A stretch of DNA of 64,000 nt from Branchiostoma lanceolatum (lineage: Eukaryota > Chordata > Leptocardii > Amphioxiformes > Branchiostomatidae). Below are positions 1-17,200 of the stretch, in pieces (within the stretch, counting starts at the first letter, position 1; each line of letters opens with the position of its first letter). The notes below the pieces were generated by a model, which saw only the letters and a list, made by a program, of their open reading frames with translations, had not been told where the DNA came from and searched no databases. Location of the stretch: assembly GCF_035083965.1 (NCBI RefSeq), contig NC_089738.1, positions 11,620,734 through 11,684,733 on the forward strand. The letters run 5' to 3'. The position numbers and the translations under genes are program-made.

Positions 1-5603
<5,603 letters not shown>

Positions 5604-5730
5604 TTTGACGAGTTTCGGCTTATTTTCTCACAAAAAAGAGGGCAACAGCGAGACACAAGATTTCTTCCGACTGTGCACGGCTACTGTGATACTTGTAATG
5701 AAGAGAGAGGAGCAGAAACCGCCAATTTGT

Positions 5731-5815
5731 GGCGAAAATATAGTCAGGAAACTCGACTTCTACCTCCGGATGGTAAAAAGCATACGAAAGTGGCGCGAAA
5801 TCCTGATCACGTGAT
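5731..5815 (-). promoter_or_regulatory. MCM7: MCM7 promoter: two E2F-like sites and an E-box
   Basis: Upstream of the MCM7 start codon (5603), the minus strand reads TTTCGCGCC at 5792-5800, a textbook E2F site, and TTTTCGCC at 5731-5738, a weaker one. A palindromic ATCACGTGAT at 5806-5815 contains the CACGTG E-box. MCM genes are classic E2F targets switched on at G1/S in animals, so the sites fit the gene. Position and sequence are seen; function is inferred. No TATA box is evident. Confidence 0.6.
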
Positions 5816-5839
5816 GAGACCATACCAAATTACTCTACT

Positions 5840-6720
5840 TTAAGGTAAAGATTAGTTATTCTTAACATAAGTATGATTCAAAAACAAGATGTAATGAATA
5901 AAACTATACGTTTATGTCAGGTATATTTACGTTTGTACAATCTAATATACAAATAATACCTTAATATTGTCGGTTTCGTCATCTAAATATTAGCCTCTAG
6001 GCTTACTTTACCTTCAAAGTACTGTAAATGGTACAAACATTAAAGGTCCCGGGAAATTTAATCTCGCAATTTCTCGCGAAGCTTTGCGGTATTTCACACT
6101 CTGCCTCCTGCGGTACACGTGAGTATTGCAACTTGTCAGCAACGGGGCACACCTGCCCACCAACAAGGTAATACCCCTCCCGTTTCCGCATTGACCGAAA
6201 CCACTTTTGTTGTTGTTGTTGTCCGTGTTTAAAGTCTATTATATCGCTAGACGTGGTCTCATGGTGCTGGGTTACGTTTGGTTCAGTTTGATACGAGTCA
6301 ATATTGTCTCTCTCGTATGTCTCGTATAAGCTCTCAGCTTCCGTAGCAGCATGTGTTGTCTTTCCTTTTCGTACAGAGGGCACTAGTAGTACTACAGGTA
6401 ATGTCTGGTGGTCTCCAGAGCACCACAGTTTGGGCTGTTTGGTGAGCCCTCTGGGTTCTTCCAGTTCTTCCTGTTCTTATTCTTTTGGATGACTTGGATG
6501 GACACTTTTGCACGGGGGTACGGACACTTTTGCACGGGGGTACACTTTTGCACGGGGATACAGACACTTTGGGGCAGATACCACAGTCAGACTTACCAAA
6601 TTATTAGGTCCGGACCTGAACCGTAAACCTCTGGATTCGAATCCGGACCTGAACCTGAACGTGGGTTTAGATACGCACCCCTAGATCTAGTGGTGAGAGA
6701 AGGTTGCCACGTCACCCAGT
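5840..6720. other. MCM7/UGT-1 intergenic region with a short minisatellite
   Basis: This head-to-head spacer lies between the MCM7 promoter and the UGT-1 promoter. Around 6501-6570 a unit close to GACACTTTTGCACGGGGGTA is repeated three times. A second short repetition of TCCGGACCTGAACC lies at 6608-6655. The short open frames here overlap these repeats and lack conserved features, so I call no gene. Confidence 0.5.
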
Positions 6721-6935
6721 CATACTAGTACTACCCAAAATGTAAAGCGTGCTGTCGGACATTGACCTTTGACTGTGACCCACCCATACACGCAGGTATA
6801 TACCGACTCCAACTCACACCACGGAAGTGCTGACGGCCAAGATTCGGCGTCTGTGGCTAGCTCAGTCTATCAGCTCAGTCTAAAGGCCGGACAATTTTCA
6901 AGAGATCATTAGATTCTACTGCATGTTATCAGCAG
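6721..6935 (+). promoter_or_regulatory. UGT-1 promoter with DR1 element and non-coding first exon
   Basis: A block beginning CCAAAATGTAAAGCGTGCTG is shared with the promoters of UGT-2, -3 and -4. It contains TGACCTTTGACTG at 6763-6775, a near-perfect DR1 (two nuclear-receptor half-sites one base apart) of the HNF4/RXR type. A TATA-like GGTATATACC lies near 6796-6805. The conserved leader TTTTCAAGAGATCAT...ATGTTATCAGCAG ends at a GT donor after 6935. The matching acceptor is at 8220, so the start codon lies in exon 2. Confidence 0.7.
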
Positions 6936-7517
6936 GTAAGGGGACATGAACGTTCGCCGATATTATCTAACGTTACTATGTTCATAAGCAAAGAATAGAC
7001 GCAATGACATTGCAGTTTACACGTGGTTGACAGGTCATGTGTTTATTGCCCAGCGATTCCTTATTTTTCTTGAAGTTCTTTTATTCTAAAACCCTCTGTC
7101 ATTGTATAGCTAGTCTAGCTGATGATAAGATATCGTTTATGTTATCAAAGTTTGCGGCTTCATGAGAAAGCTCTTCCCATGAGCTTTAGCTTGTTGTAGA
7201 GTCAATTAAAGACAAACTTTCGTATATTATATACTATATAACGTATCAACTCCTGGACGCCATAGTTAGCGATACTTAGAGTCTTTCATGTTCCGTTGAT
7301 AAATTCTCTGATTTAGATTCTTTGGATTAGAGCAAATGAAATACACATCTCTGCTTAGTCACTCAGTGACTTATGTATGGAAAGGTTGGGCATAGTAGGC
7401 CCTACTTCGGTCTTGACATAACTACTTTGTTGGTAATTGCACCTTTTCTCCGACGGCATCAAGCTCTGGAAAAGTACGTATGATAAAAAGATCACGGGCA
7501 GCATCAACTCATGCTAG

Positions 7518-7707
7518 GGTCACATTTCCAACCCGGGGCCCGGCCGGGCAGCTTGTGGGAACGAAAACTATGACATAAAAGACAACAAAACACACAAAAC
7601 TTTTGAAAAATTATTCCTTACCATACGTTATGTATATCCTTGATATGCGCCTTTTATTCTTTGCTTTCTCAAACAGCCCGGCCGGGCCCCGGCTTTGAAA
7701 TGTGACC
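7518..7707. mobile_element. MITE-like element with GC-rich terminal inverted repeats
   Basis: In UGT-1 intron 1 the left end GGTCACATTTCCAACCCGGG and the right end, read in reverse complement, GGTCACATTTCAAAGCCGGG, match over about 33 bp. Both continue into CCCGGCCGGGC. The interior of about 120 bp is AT-rich and non-coding. No clear target-site duplication is visible. A related end occurs at 60118-60150. This is probably a non-autonomous DNA transposon of unknown superfamily. Confidence 0.65.
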
Positions 7708-7778
7708 GAAGCATTACCATAGTGATAGAAGGACTGGTCGTAAGTTGGTGTGTTACACCGAAGGGTACGGTGGTTATG

Positions 7779-7927
7779 TAGCCGTGGCGACTAACGAAGG
7801 GCGCTTTTGCTTGATATTACATGTAATATCAAACAAAAACGCCCTTCGTTAGTCGCCACGGCTAGAAGGGATAGTACATGTATATGTTATATCAAGCAAA
7901 AACGCCCTTCGTTAGCAGCCACGGCTA
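7779..7927. repeat. 86-bp near-perfect palindrome plus a third copy of its arm
   Basis: Positions 7779-7821 and 7822-7864 are inverted copies of each other (43-bp arms, about two mismatches) meeting at TTACATGTAA. A further copy of the right arm (ATATCAAGCAAAAACGCCCT onward) lies at 7887-7927. The structure would fold into a long hairpin. It is most likely a foldback or MITE element in UGT-1 intron 1. No coding capacity. Confidence 0.75.
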
Positions 7928-8267
7928 GGTGGTTATAGTAGCTCCGCTGTTGACTCCGATAGGGTTCTCTGCCCTGCAATCTCTGCCGTGACATCTGCTT
8001 TAAAAACAAAATAAAGACCAGGGCTTTAGGCAAATCGATTTTCCTTTTTGTTTTCTTATCTCAGTTTATAGGAAGCATAAAGGTCCAAAATGCAACAACG
8101 TGTTTCAAAATATCTTTGAAATTTACGTTGTTCAATGACGTTGTTTCTCGTTCTTGCGCCATGCTACTAACAAACTGGTCCGTTACAATCAATGATTGTC
8201 CTATTTACTTATCTTGTCAGACCCTGCCCGAACACTCTATTACTGCTTCTGCTGCCGAAGCACTAGT

Positions 8268-11200
8268 ATGTCGACCAGTTTCCACCTGTTCCTGGCGGTC
8301 GCCGTCATCTGCTTGTCTCAACATGTTCGTGCTGCCGACATCCTCGTTGCGACATCGACGTACGGCAGCCCCTGGATGGACGTGGCGAAGATTGCCGAAG
8401 TCTTGGCTTCCCGAGGACACGTCGTCACTGTGTTGGCCCATGCCAATCAAAAGAGCGACCTAATGCGGAAATGGCCGACCTTGCAGTACGAAACGTTTGG
8501 ACATCCTGAAAAAACACCGCTGATTAAGGAGTTTATAAAAACCCAGGCTCCAAAGATGGTAGGTACTGTATTTAGAACTAAGAGTACATTTAAAAAAACA
8601 TGACGAAGACAATCAATTGATGTTTTAACACTTTGTTGAATGGTTCTCATAACATTTTACATCAGCTCCGGTTCCTGTTTTATCAACGTTTGTAATTGCT
8701 GTAACCTTTTACAAGTAGTTTGCATCCAATCAACTAGAACACAAACTCAAATAATTAAATGACCTCTCGGATCATGATCTAGTCTTAATTCTTGATTTAT
8801 TCTATCAAAATATTTAGAAAAATAGGATCGACCAGTATTGACGCATAGTGGTAACAAGTCAACATCAAATAAATTCACCGCAGGCAATGGTAAACAAACT
8901 TATTTGCGTAAATCAGATGATATCCAATCATCACTTTGTACCAGACCTAGGGTGTAGATTGAATGCGAAGGTCAGCACCGAAAGAAGCAAAATAAGTCAA
9001 TATCAGATAAATTCACCGCAGGCAATGCTTTGCGTGAATCAAGTGATATCCAATCATTGCGCTGTACCAAGCCTCCGGGCTTCATTTAACCTAGCTAGCT
9101 TCTGTAATATTCATACAATGTTTTGATGTCTTTGCAATATTCGTTACAGGCATTTTCTTCATCTGGACCGTTAGGCCTTCTAAACTATGGCAATACCTTG
9201 AGTTCTGCTCTGCTGGACGTTAATGAAGAGATGTTGGGTGACAATCAACTACTGACGAAACTGAAGAACAGCCACTATGACGTAGTCCTGACGTATACTG
9301 GTGTGTCGTGCGGGCCCCTCGTGGCGCAGTACTTGGATCTGCCGCTAGTCTGCACAATGAGGTCTATGCCTACGGGAGAAGGTGTGTGCATATTTTTACA
9401 GTGCATGCTAATCTTAATCCAACATAAACACTCACAACAAATGTTCGCAGACCACATAAGCACGTAAGCACAAAGGAAAATTTTACCTTGACGTAAATGA
9501 TAAGATAAAACCTCCTTGATAAGAGAAAACTTACCACAAAAGAATTATGGCATTTTCGCGTAAATTATGCAAATTAGGTCATCATTTTTGCAATTGGTAT
9601 GTGTTTATGTCCAACCTACCATAAATTAATACATTACATGCGTTAGATTTCTATTATGAAAAACAATGAAATTGCCAAATTTATTCCTTAATTGTGCAAA
9701 TCAATTCCTAATTTGAATCTAATATTGTGCATATCTGCCTAAGCTATCTGCATGCCAAATATAGAAATACGTCGTTCTTTTGTTCATTTATCTCTTTGAA
9801 AGATTTTTTACAAATACCGCCCGCAGTTCCAGAGCGAGCTGCTTAGTGTTCAAAATGTACATCATTTCTTCCTTACATCAGAAGTAATCAGGACCACCAC
9901 ATTTCCAGGGCAAAAGACACAAAGAGCGAAATTTTTGCTGCAGTACAAAAGGTTAGCCACCAGGAGGCCCAAACTGGAAATTGGCACTCGTGTTCACAGC
10001 ACCTAGCTACCCAGATACCAAATATAATCGCAATACATCCAAGTGTTGCAATTCCAGTAATGGCTAAGAGTGTCTCGTCTATAATTCGAAATACATGTCC
10101 TGGTGCATCTAGTCTACGTCCCTTGACAATAAGCTAGACATGGTGGTCTTTGACCTGTTCTTGGAAGGTCTTCTCTGTCTGTTGCCTTATCTCGCTATGC
10201 CATGCTGGGAATTTTCCGGAGACATCTCTGATGGAATACATTTTAAATATTTCCAAACTGTTATACTATTTTACTATGCATGTGTCTTTTGAGACTATTT
10301 TTCAGACATCCGTGCCACTGGTGTCCCCAACCCTCTTGCTTACGTGCCAACAATGACATCGAGGTTGTCAGATCAGATGACATTTTTGCAGAGAGTGAAG
10401 AACGTGTTGGTTTACTTTGCATTTTCTACTATGGGACAGCTGGTCTTCGAAAAGAGTTACGATGATCTTGCGAAAAGGTTAGGGCCGCGGTGTGTCAATA
10501 CCATATCCGTACGTGCGCGCATGGCATGTTTAAAGGACAGTAGGTAGCTTGTTATGTGGGTTTTCAAATTGCCCTCAAATTGAATTTTTTGTTTCAACAT
10601 TGATCCTGTTACACTTGTCAAATGCTCAACAGTTTCATAGACATTCAAATCTTTCAGGATTAGGGTGTAGCGCCATCCGCAAAACGGTAGTTAATGCAAC
10701 TGATTGTACTTTCGATTCAATGCCCGTTAGAAATATACCTGTGATGCTAGATGACTGTAGGAGTGCGTGTCTAATCTCTGGATGGCACGTAATATAAGTT
10801 TTGTTAACTTGAGTTCGTTGCCATCCTGTCTGTATCTGTTGTTTATGTTGCTTAATAAAAAAAAATAAAAAAATCTCTGGACTGCAAAGGTCCAAAACGG
10901 CATTCATCAGAAACACTATTTTTGCCACCAACAGAACCATTGGCGACAACTTCACCATATCTACTGCCTTGGCAAGAACCGACGTGTGGCTCTATCAAAC
11001 AGATCTCATGTTCGACTTCCCTAAACCCATGATGCCAAATATGGTCAGCATAGCAGGTCACATGGCTGAGGACGTCAAGCCGCTCAGTGAGGTCAGTACC
11101 TAGAAGAAAAACCGAGTAACGTTACATGGAAATGATCATTACAATGATGAAAAACACATTCTCTGTAAAATTACGATTGATTGTTAAATAGGATGTAAAC

Positions 11201-12447
11201 TTTAGATTCACAGCCAAGTTTTAAATTGCCACAAAGGCGCAAATCTAAATGAAGGGTTCAGACATGGGTATACTGTCCTCGTCGTAACCATATATAGGAG
11301 ATGGAGACATTTGTGAAGAGTTCTGGAGATGACGGTGTCGTCCTAGTAACGTTTGGCTCCATGGTAGCGGCAATGCCCGCAGAGATAGCCGACATGCTGG
11401 CCGCTGCTTTTGCTCGTCTACCGCAGAAGGTCGTGTGGCGCTACGCTGGGACGCCACCTCCAAGTCTGGGGTCCAACACCAAGACCATGGAGTGGGTGCC
11501 TCAAAACGCCTTACTAGGTAAATGCTATTAATGTACTGAATAATGATGTGGAATTCTTTAGACTTTTAGAATGTACGCCATCATATTGGCTTTCCTTAGT
11601 GCGTGAAGATTTAGTGAAATTGTTCACATTGCCTGTGAGCCCTAATGATGGCGATGAATAATCTAGCTAAGGTTGAATCTTTTCCTTTTGTTTCTATGCT
11701 GCGATGAGCATACAATAACATACATGAACTACTGTATCTCTTCCTTCTGGCAATAACCGTTAGTCCTCCACAAAACAGCTCATCCAAAGACAAAGGCGTT
11801 TGTATCACATTGTGGTTACAACGGAGTAGCAGAGGCCATGTACCACGGGGTACCGTTGGTCGGTATGCCTCTGTTCGCTGACCAATCTGACAACATCGCC
11901 CGGATGGTGGCCCGTGGGATGGCGGTGTCACTGGACATTCACAGTGTGACGTCAGAGGAGGTTTACCAGGCTATCACGTCCGTTATTTCGGATCCTGGGT
12001 ACGTTTGAGGTGGAGTGACTTTCGGCAATAGCTTACTCAATTCTTGCCTCTTTGTGTCTTTATGTATGAGTGAAACATTATCCTTCTGCATGAAGCAACT
12101 TTAGTTCTTTATAACCAGCTGTGGCGTGTAACGTAATGGGCTGTGCTGAACTTTGTTTCAGGTACAAGGAGAAAGCGGACCAAGTCTTCACGCATCTTCG
12201 TGACCAACCACAGTCGCCCATGGAGCGGGCAGTATGGTGGATAGAACACGTCATCAAACATGGTGGCCTCCCCCATCTCAGGTCGAGGGCGATCGAACTT
12301 TCGTTCTACCAGTACTACTTGTTAGACGTCATTGCCCTGATTGTTGCAGTTATATCTGCTGTATTGTTGTCTTGTTGGAAGTGTTGTTCGTTTGCATGTG
12401 GCATGTACAAGAGGGGAAACACCAACACCAAAAAGAAAACCAACTGA
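8268..12447 (+). CDS. UGT-1, UDP-glycosyltransferase, ER membrane (7 coding exons, 525 aa)
   Basis: The UGT family moves sugar from UDP-sugars to small lipophilic acceptors in the ER lumen. Exons: 8268-8558, 9150-9381, 10306-10477, 10935-11091, 11298-11517, 11779-11998 and 12162-12447; all phases join. A signal peptide (about 1-22) precedes ADILVAT, then RGHVVTVL. The C-terminal half has the UGT signature FVSHCGYNG...GVPLVGMPLFADQSDN, and WIEHVIKHGG as in human UGTs. One membrane span (about 480-500) leads to a short basic tail ending KKTN, a di-lysine ER retrieval signal. At the human catalytic His position there is Pro35 (GSPWMD), and at the catalytic Asp position Tyr146 (YDVVLTY). Exon 4 uses the acceptor giving RTIGDNF, because this matches human UGT length exactly. 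The protein is complete. Confidence 0.93.
8850..9090 (+). repeat. Direct duplication inside UGT-1 intron 2
   Basis: A segment of about 90 bp containing AAATTCACCGCAGGCAATG and GATATCCAATCAT occurs twice (about 8856-8950 and 8992-9085). UGT-2 and UGT-3 hold one copy at the same place, so this is a local tandem duplication specific to UGT-1. Confidence 0.6.
9530..10130 (+). repeat. AT-rich interspersed repeat copy in UGT-1 intron 3
   Basis: This intron stretch has the family marks seen elsewhere in the window: TTATGCAAATTAGGTCATCA, a pyrimidine-rich TTCTTTTGTTCATTTATCTC, CGCAGTTCCAGAG and AGGAGGCCCAAA. It is non-coding, degenerate and has no clear ends. Related copies are at 15181-16104, 34900-36540, 49920-50480 and 60770-62660. 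Confidence 0.5.
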
Positions 12448-12574
12448 CTGGTAGGTTTTTGAAGCAGAAGATTCTTTGAAAATATCAATCAAAAGAAAAA
12501 GCAGAGTCCCCTTTTAAGGATACATTTGATCTAAACTGGTTATATACATGTAAAGACACCTAATTGGAGGAAAA

Positions 12575-13040
12575 AAGTACCAATCGATGCCGGCACCGTC
12601 TACTAACCTGACGGCCCGCCTCAGTACCTCCTGAAATACAGGGGTGATAAAGCATGATGATATAATATTGCATTATTGTTAACACTCTTTGTGACAATAC
12701 TATGCTTATGTTAATTTCCAAGCAGATATTTGGGTGAAATATCGTAACGTTTCTTGACTGTCAGGCCTCTCTGACAGCTACCCGCCCCAACGATATTGTT
12801 TCAAAAGTTACTACGAGTCTGTGTTTTCTAAGCTGTCTTTGATTGTTATGAGGTAGACATTAGTAATGTGCTTGTAAATCCTTATCAGTCAATGGACACC
12901 AAATTCGATGAATTGTACCGTTGAATGCCGGCGCCGCTCACTAACTTGACGGTCTGCCTCAGTGCATAGTGAAGTGCGGAGACGATGACGTATGATGACG
13001 CAATCTTGTATTGAGAATTTACACCATTTATGACAACAAT
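12575..13040 (+). repeat. Conserved UGT 3' flanking block, two diverged copies
   Basis: A block with the core ACTAACCTGACGGCCCGCCT, then CAGTACCTCCTGAAATACAG, lies at about 12600-12690. A diverged copy (CACTAACTTGACGGTCTGCC...) lies at about 12930-13035. The same block follows UGT-2 (twice), UGT-3, UGT-4 and, on the minus strand, UGT-6. Two copies after one gene suggest the remains of a former extra gene unit. It could hold 3' end or regulatory signals. No gene is seen here. Confidence 0.55.
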
Positions 13041-13194
13041 AGTGTTGATGACTATGTATATCAAATTAAAGGAAAATACAAAAGTGGAAAGCACTTTGTG
13101 TCGAATCACATTAATTAGATAGAAACAGCATGTACAGCGCAAATGTAATTTCAATTATCATTCTTTCAAAGGGTGTCACATAACTCAGTCACTC

Positions 13195-13370
13195 ATTACC
13201 CAAAATGTAAAGCGTGCTGTCGGTCATTGACCTTTGACACAGCCATACAGCTTAATAGCTGACCTCAGCTTATACAACAGTTGTTTTGGTATCTCCCAGG
13301 ATCTTTTGGTAGCTCAGTCTGAAGTACAGTTTTCAAGAGATCGTCAGATTCTACTGCATGTTATCAGCTG
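13195..13370 (+). promoter_or_regulatory. UGT-2 promoter with DR1 element and non-coding first exon
   Basis: CCAAAATGTAAAGCGTGCTG is followed by TGACCTTTGACAC at 13228-13240, a DR1-type nuclear-receptor site. The leader GTTTTCAAGAGATCGTCAGA runs to the splice donor after 13370 (CAGCTG|GTAAGT), about 130 bp from the DR1. The acceptor is near 14209 (TTTTCAG), upstream of the start codon at 14253. The block is almost identical to the UGT-3 promoter 7,030 bp away. Confidence 0.7.
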
Positions 13371-14252
13371 GTAAGTGGCCATGAACATTCGCCTATATCT
13401 AGTTATACAGAACATACATACGTTTTCTTAACCTTTATTCCCAAATCCTCTGAACCATTGTACATCTAGCGTTTAGTTTTCGATAAGTCTAGTCTATCCT
13501 GTTGAAATTTCTACTTTAAATTCTTTGGTGAAGACCACATGAGCGCAAAATGCAAATCTTCCTTTATTTAGTCACGGTTACTTACTAATCAAATGTTGGG
13601 CCTAGTGTCTATAGCAGCTGGTCATTCTTTGGTTGGCGTCTAAATGATGAACGTTTGCTTGCTATAATTGAGTACTGTTTGCTGATTACTACTTTATTCT
13701 GCTTGAACCCGTTTCCAACAACATTAAGGTCGTTAAAAAAACAGGAAAACACAAACTATCAAAACGCTTGCCTTATTAGGGTACTACTATGAAGGCAAGT
13801 TAAGCTTGTGTTTGACACCGAAGGGCGGTTGAACAAATACAGAGAGTTCGTTCGACCCACTTTTGTTTTTAGGTTTTCACTACCACATACAGACGCAGCC
13901 AAATGAACAAAAGCATGTTGAACCTTTGTTTAGAACAAAATGCCTGGCCGCTTGAGGATCTAGGCAAAACAAATCGGGTAGATCACAAAGTGACCCTGTA
14001 CTATCATGCCTATCTATTGCTATATACAAATAGTTTTTAGCATATCAATACCTTTATCCACGGTAAGAAAGCATAAACCCACAACAAAAATAGGACTTAA
14101 GAATGCAACTATATCTAAAATGTACGTTGTTGAATGACGTTGTTCCTCGTTAATAATTGAAACATTACTAGTTGATATCGTTCAATGTCATTTTGAATGA
14201 TCTTTTCAGATCCTGACATAGAACACAATACTACTTCTACTGCCGCTGAAGT

Positions 14253-17200
14253 ATGTCGACTGGTTTCCACCTGTTCCTGGCGGTTGCCGCCCTCTTGTCT
14301 CATCGTGTCCAAGCTGCCGACATCCTCGTCGCGACAATGACGTACGGCAGCCCCTGGATGGACGTAGCGAAGATTGCCGACGCCTTGGCTTCCCGAGGAC
14401 ACGTCGTCACCGTGTTGGCCCATGCAAGTCAGAAGGGCGACCTGATGCGGAAATGGCCGACCTTGCAGTACGACACATTTGGAGATCACGAAAAACCACC
14501 GCCGTTTAAGGAATTCATAAAGACTCTGCCTCAAAAGATGGTAGGTACTGAATTTAGAAGTACATGTACATTTACAAATACAAAAGGACGTGGACAATGA
14601 AACGATATTTCAACACTTTTTAAAACTGTTTCTTATAACATGTTCCTGTTTTATACAAATACGGTAATTAAACATCAATTTGTTCGCGTTTGGATGTTAT
14701 TAATAGAGGTGTTAAGGATATAGATTGAAATGCAATGGTCAGCATCGAAAGAAGCGAAACAAGCGATAGAAGCGAAAGTCAACAATAGATAAATTCGCCG
14801 CAGGCAATACTGAACAAATTTATTTGCGTACATCAGATGATCTCCAATCACCACTTTCTACCGAACCTCTGGGCTTCAATTCAACAAAGCTTCTGAGCAA
14901 CATTCATACAATACCCTTGTGATCCGTTACAGGCATTTTCTTCATCTGGAACGTTAGGCCTCCTATCCTTGGGCAATACCTTGAGTTCTGCTCTGCTGGA
15001 CCTTAATGAAGAGATGTTGAGTGACAATCAACTACTGACGAAACTGAAGAACAGCCGCTATGACGTCGTCCTGACGTATGCTGGTCCTTCTACTGGGCCC
15101 CTCGTGGCGCAGTACTTGGACCTGCCGCTAGTCTGCACAATGAGGTCTTTGCATACGGGTCAAGGTGTGTGCATATTTTTGGCGACGCCTCAGGGGCGAG
15201 CCAATTTTTTACTATATTGTGTGCAGATTGCAAGAATTCTAGGAATTGTACAGGAATGTGAAAGTCCATGGGACGATAACTCAAGAATGCCTGGATGTAT
15301 TGTCTTCATATTTTGTAGGTGGGTAGGTCTGTGGGAGACCTTGTAATGATTCGATTTTGGGCCCCCTAGCGACTTTCTATGGTACTACAGGGGAACTTTC
15401 ACTTTTCAAATCTCGTCTTCTGAACATGCTATAGTCATGATTTTTAAGTGGTGGATAGCTCTTTGTTAGGAAAATATGATTTGGACCCCCTAGCGGCTTT
15501 TTTTGAAACTGCAGGAGCTGATTTTGACTCAAACTTTGAAAGAGAATAACGCAAGAAGGGGATGACGGATCATCATAATTTTTGGTGTGTAGATAGCTTA
15601 AGTGATGATTTACATAATCATATGCCAATTATGCAAATCAATATCTGATTTGCATAATTAATGAGGACAGTTAATAAATCAGCTGCATTGTAATGTAGGA
15701 CTCTCAAACACATGACATATGTAACTGAGAAAGAGATAAATATCGATAGATATCAATTATGCAAATTGATACTTAATTTGCATAATTAATGACAAAATAC
15801 TATAAATCCATAGTGGTAAATGACCGGGATTTCATTTTTGCACCATTTGGAAGTTAAGTAAATGTGGCCACTATTAGACACAAATCTTGCACAGAGGGTC
15901 TCATTTACATAATTTATGAAGAAATGCTACGATATCTTTTTTTGTGAAAACAAGATTTTCATACATTAGACAACTTGTGTTATTTTGGTAGAGAATGTGA
16001 TCGACTGATATGATTTATGCGATGTCCTTATTTGCATGTGGGCTTAAAACGAAAACGTTAACAGAGACCACCGTCGCCATGGCAACATCTTTTTATGTTG
16101 CCAATCTTGTTATAGTTCAGGCCAATCAATATCTAAAATAATCCATGTTTCTCATCTTAGAACACACTGGCAAGTGTTCGCAGACACATACCTCCATGAA
16201 AGTTTTAAAGAGAACATAACGTTCTTGGCGAAAGTAATAAAATAAAACCTCATTGGGTAAACGAGACTTACCATTTAGGATTTTAGATTTATGGCATTTT
16301 CATGTAAATTATGCATATTAGGTCAACATTTTTATCAATGGTATCTGTTTATGTTCCACCTGCCGTTTAGCTCATGTATTAGAATCTATTATGAAAAACA
16401 GTAGAATTATAAACATTCTACCTCATGCACAATTCAGTGAATCTAATTCTGTGTATCTCTGTCTATGTTACCTGCATTCTAAATTAGAAAAACGTCGTTC
16501 CTTTGTTATCTAGTTGAAAGAAAAAATGTTAACAGAAACGCCTCTGCTATTAGCATTGGACAACTACAATAGTTTAGCTACAAATGTTTACAAGCATGAT
16601 CGGTTCATTGCACGGCGGGCCTTTGCCTCATTTACAGAGCCTCTTGTCGCTGTTCATTTCCACATAGTCATCACCCTGGCTCTCTTTCTTTTCCACCTTC
16701 TATTCGCTAGTCTAGTAATTTTTTAAGATCCCTTTTATCCATCATTCGAACGACATGTCCTGGTGTCTTTAGTCTACGTCCCTTGACAATAAGCTAGACT
16801 CAGTTGTGGTCTTTGACCTGTTCTAGGAAGGACTTCCCTGTTTGTAATTGCCCTTACTCTCTATGCCATGTTGGGAATTTTTCGGAGAACATCTCTCATT
16901 TGTCTCTGGTGGAATATATTCAGATATCTTCAATCAATTGCCAAACTGTTATATTCACTACTGCATGTGTCTTTTGATCCTATTTTTCAGACGTCCGTGC
17001 CACCGGTGTCCCAAACCCTCTTGCTTACGTGCCAGCAGTGATGTCGGGGTTGTCAGATCGGATGACATTTCTACAGAGAGTGAAGAACGTGTTGGTTTAC
17101 TTTGCATTTTCTACTATGGGACAGCTGTTCTTCGATAAGAGTTACGACGATCTTGCAAAAAGGTTTGTGGGTGTGTTTTCCATATCCGTATGTACGCACA

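Noticed and set aside
5604-6900. Shared bidirectional promoter for MCM7 and UGT-1
   Set aside because: The two starts of transcription appear to be more than 1 kb apart with different control motifs (E2F versus DR1), so they look independent.
10908-10934. Upstream acceptor for UGT exon 4 (adds NTIFATN-type residues)
   Set aside because: It keeps frame in UGT-1, -2, -3 and -5 but not in UGT-4, -6 or -7. The downstream acceptor works in all seven and gives exactly the human UGT1A6 spacing in this region.
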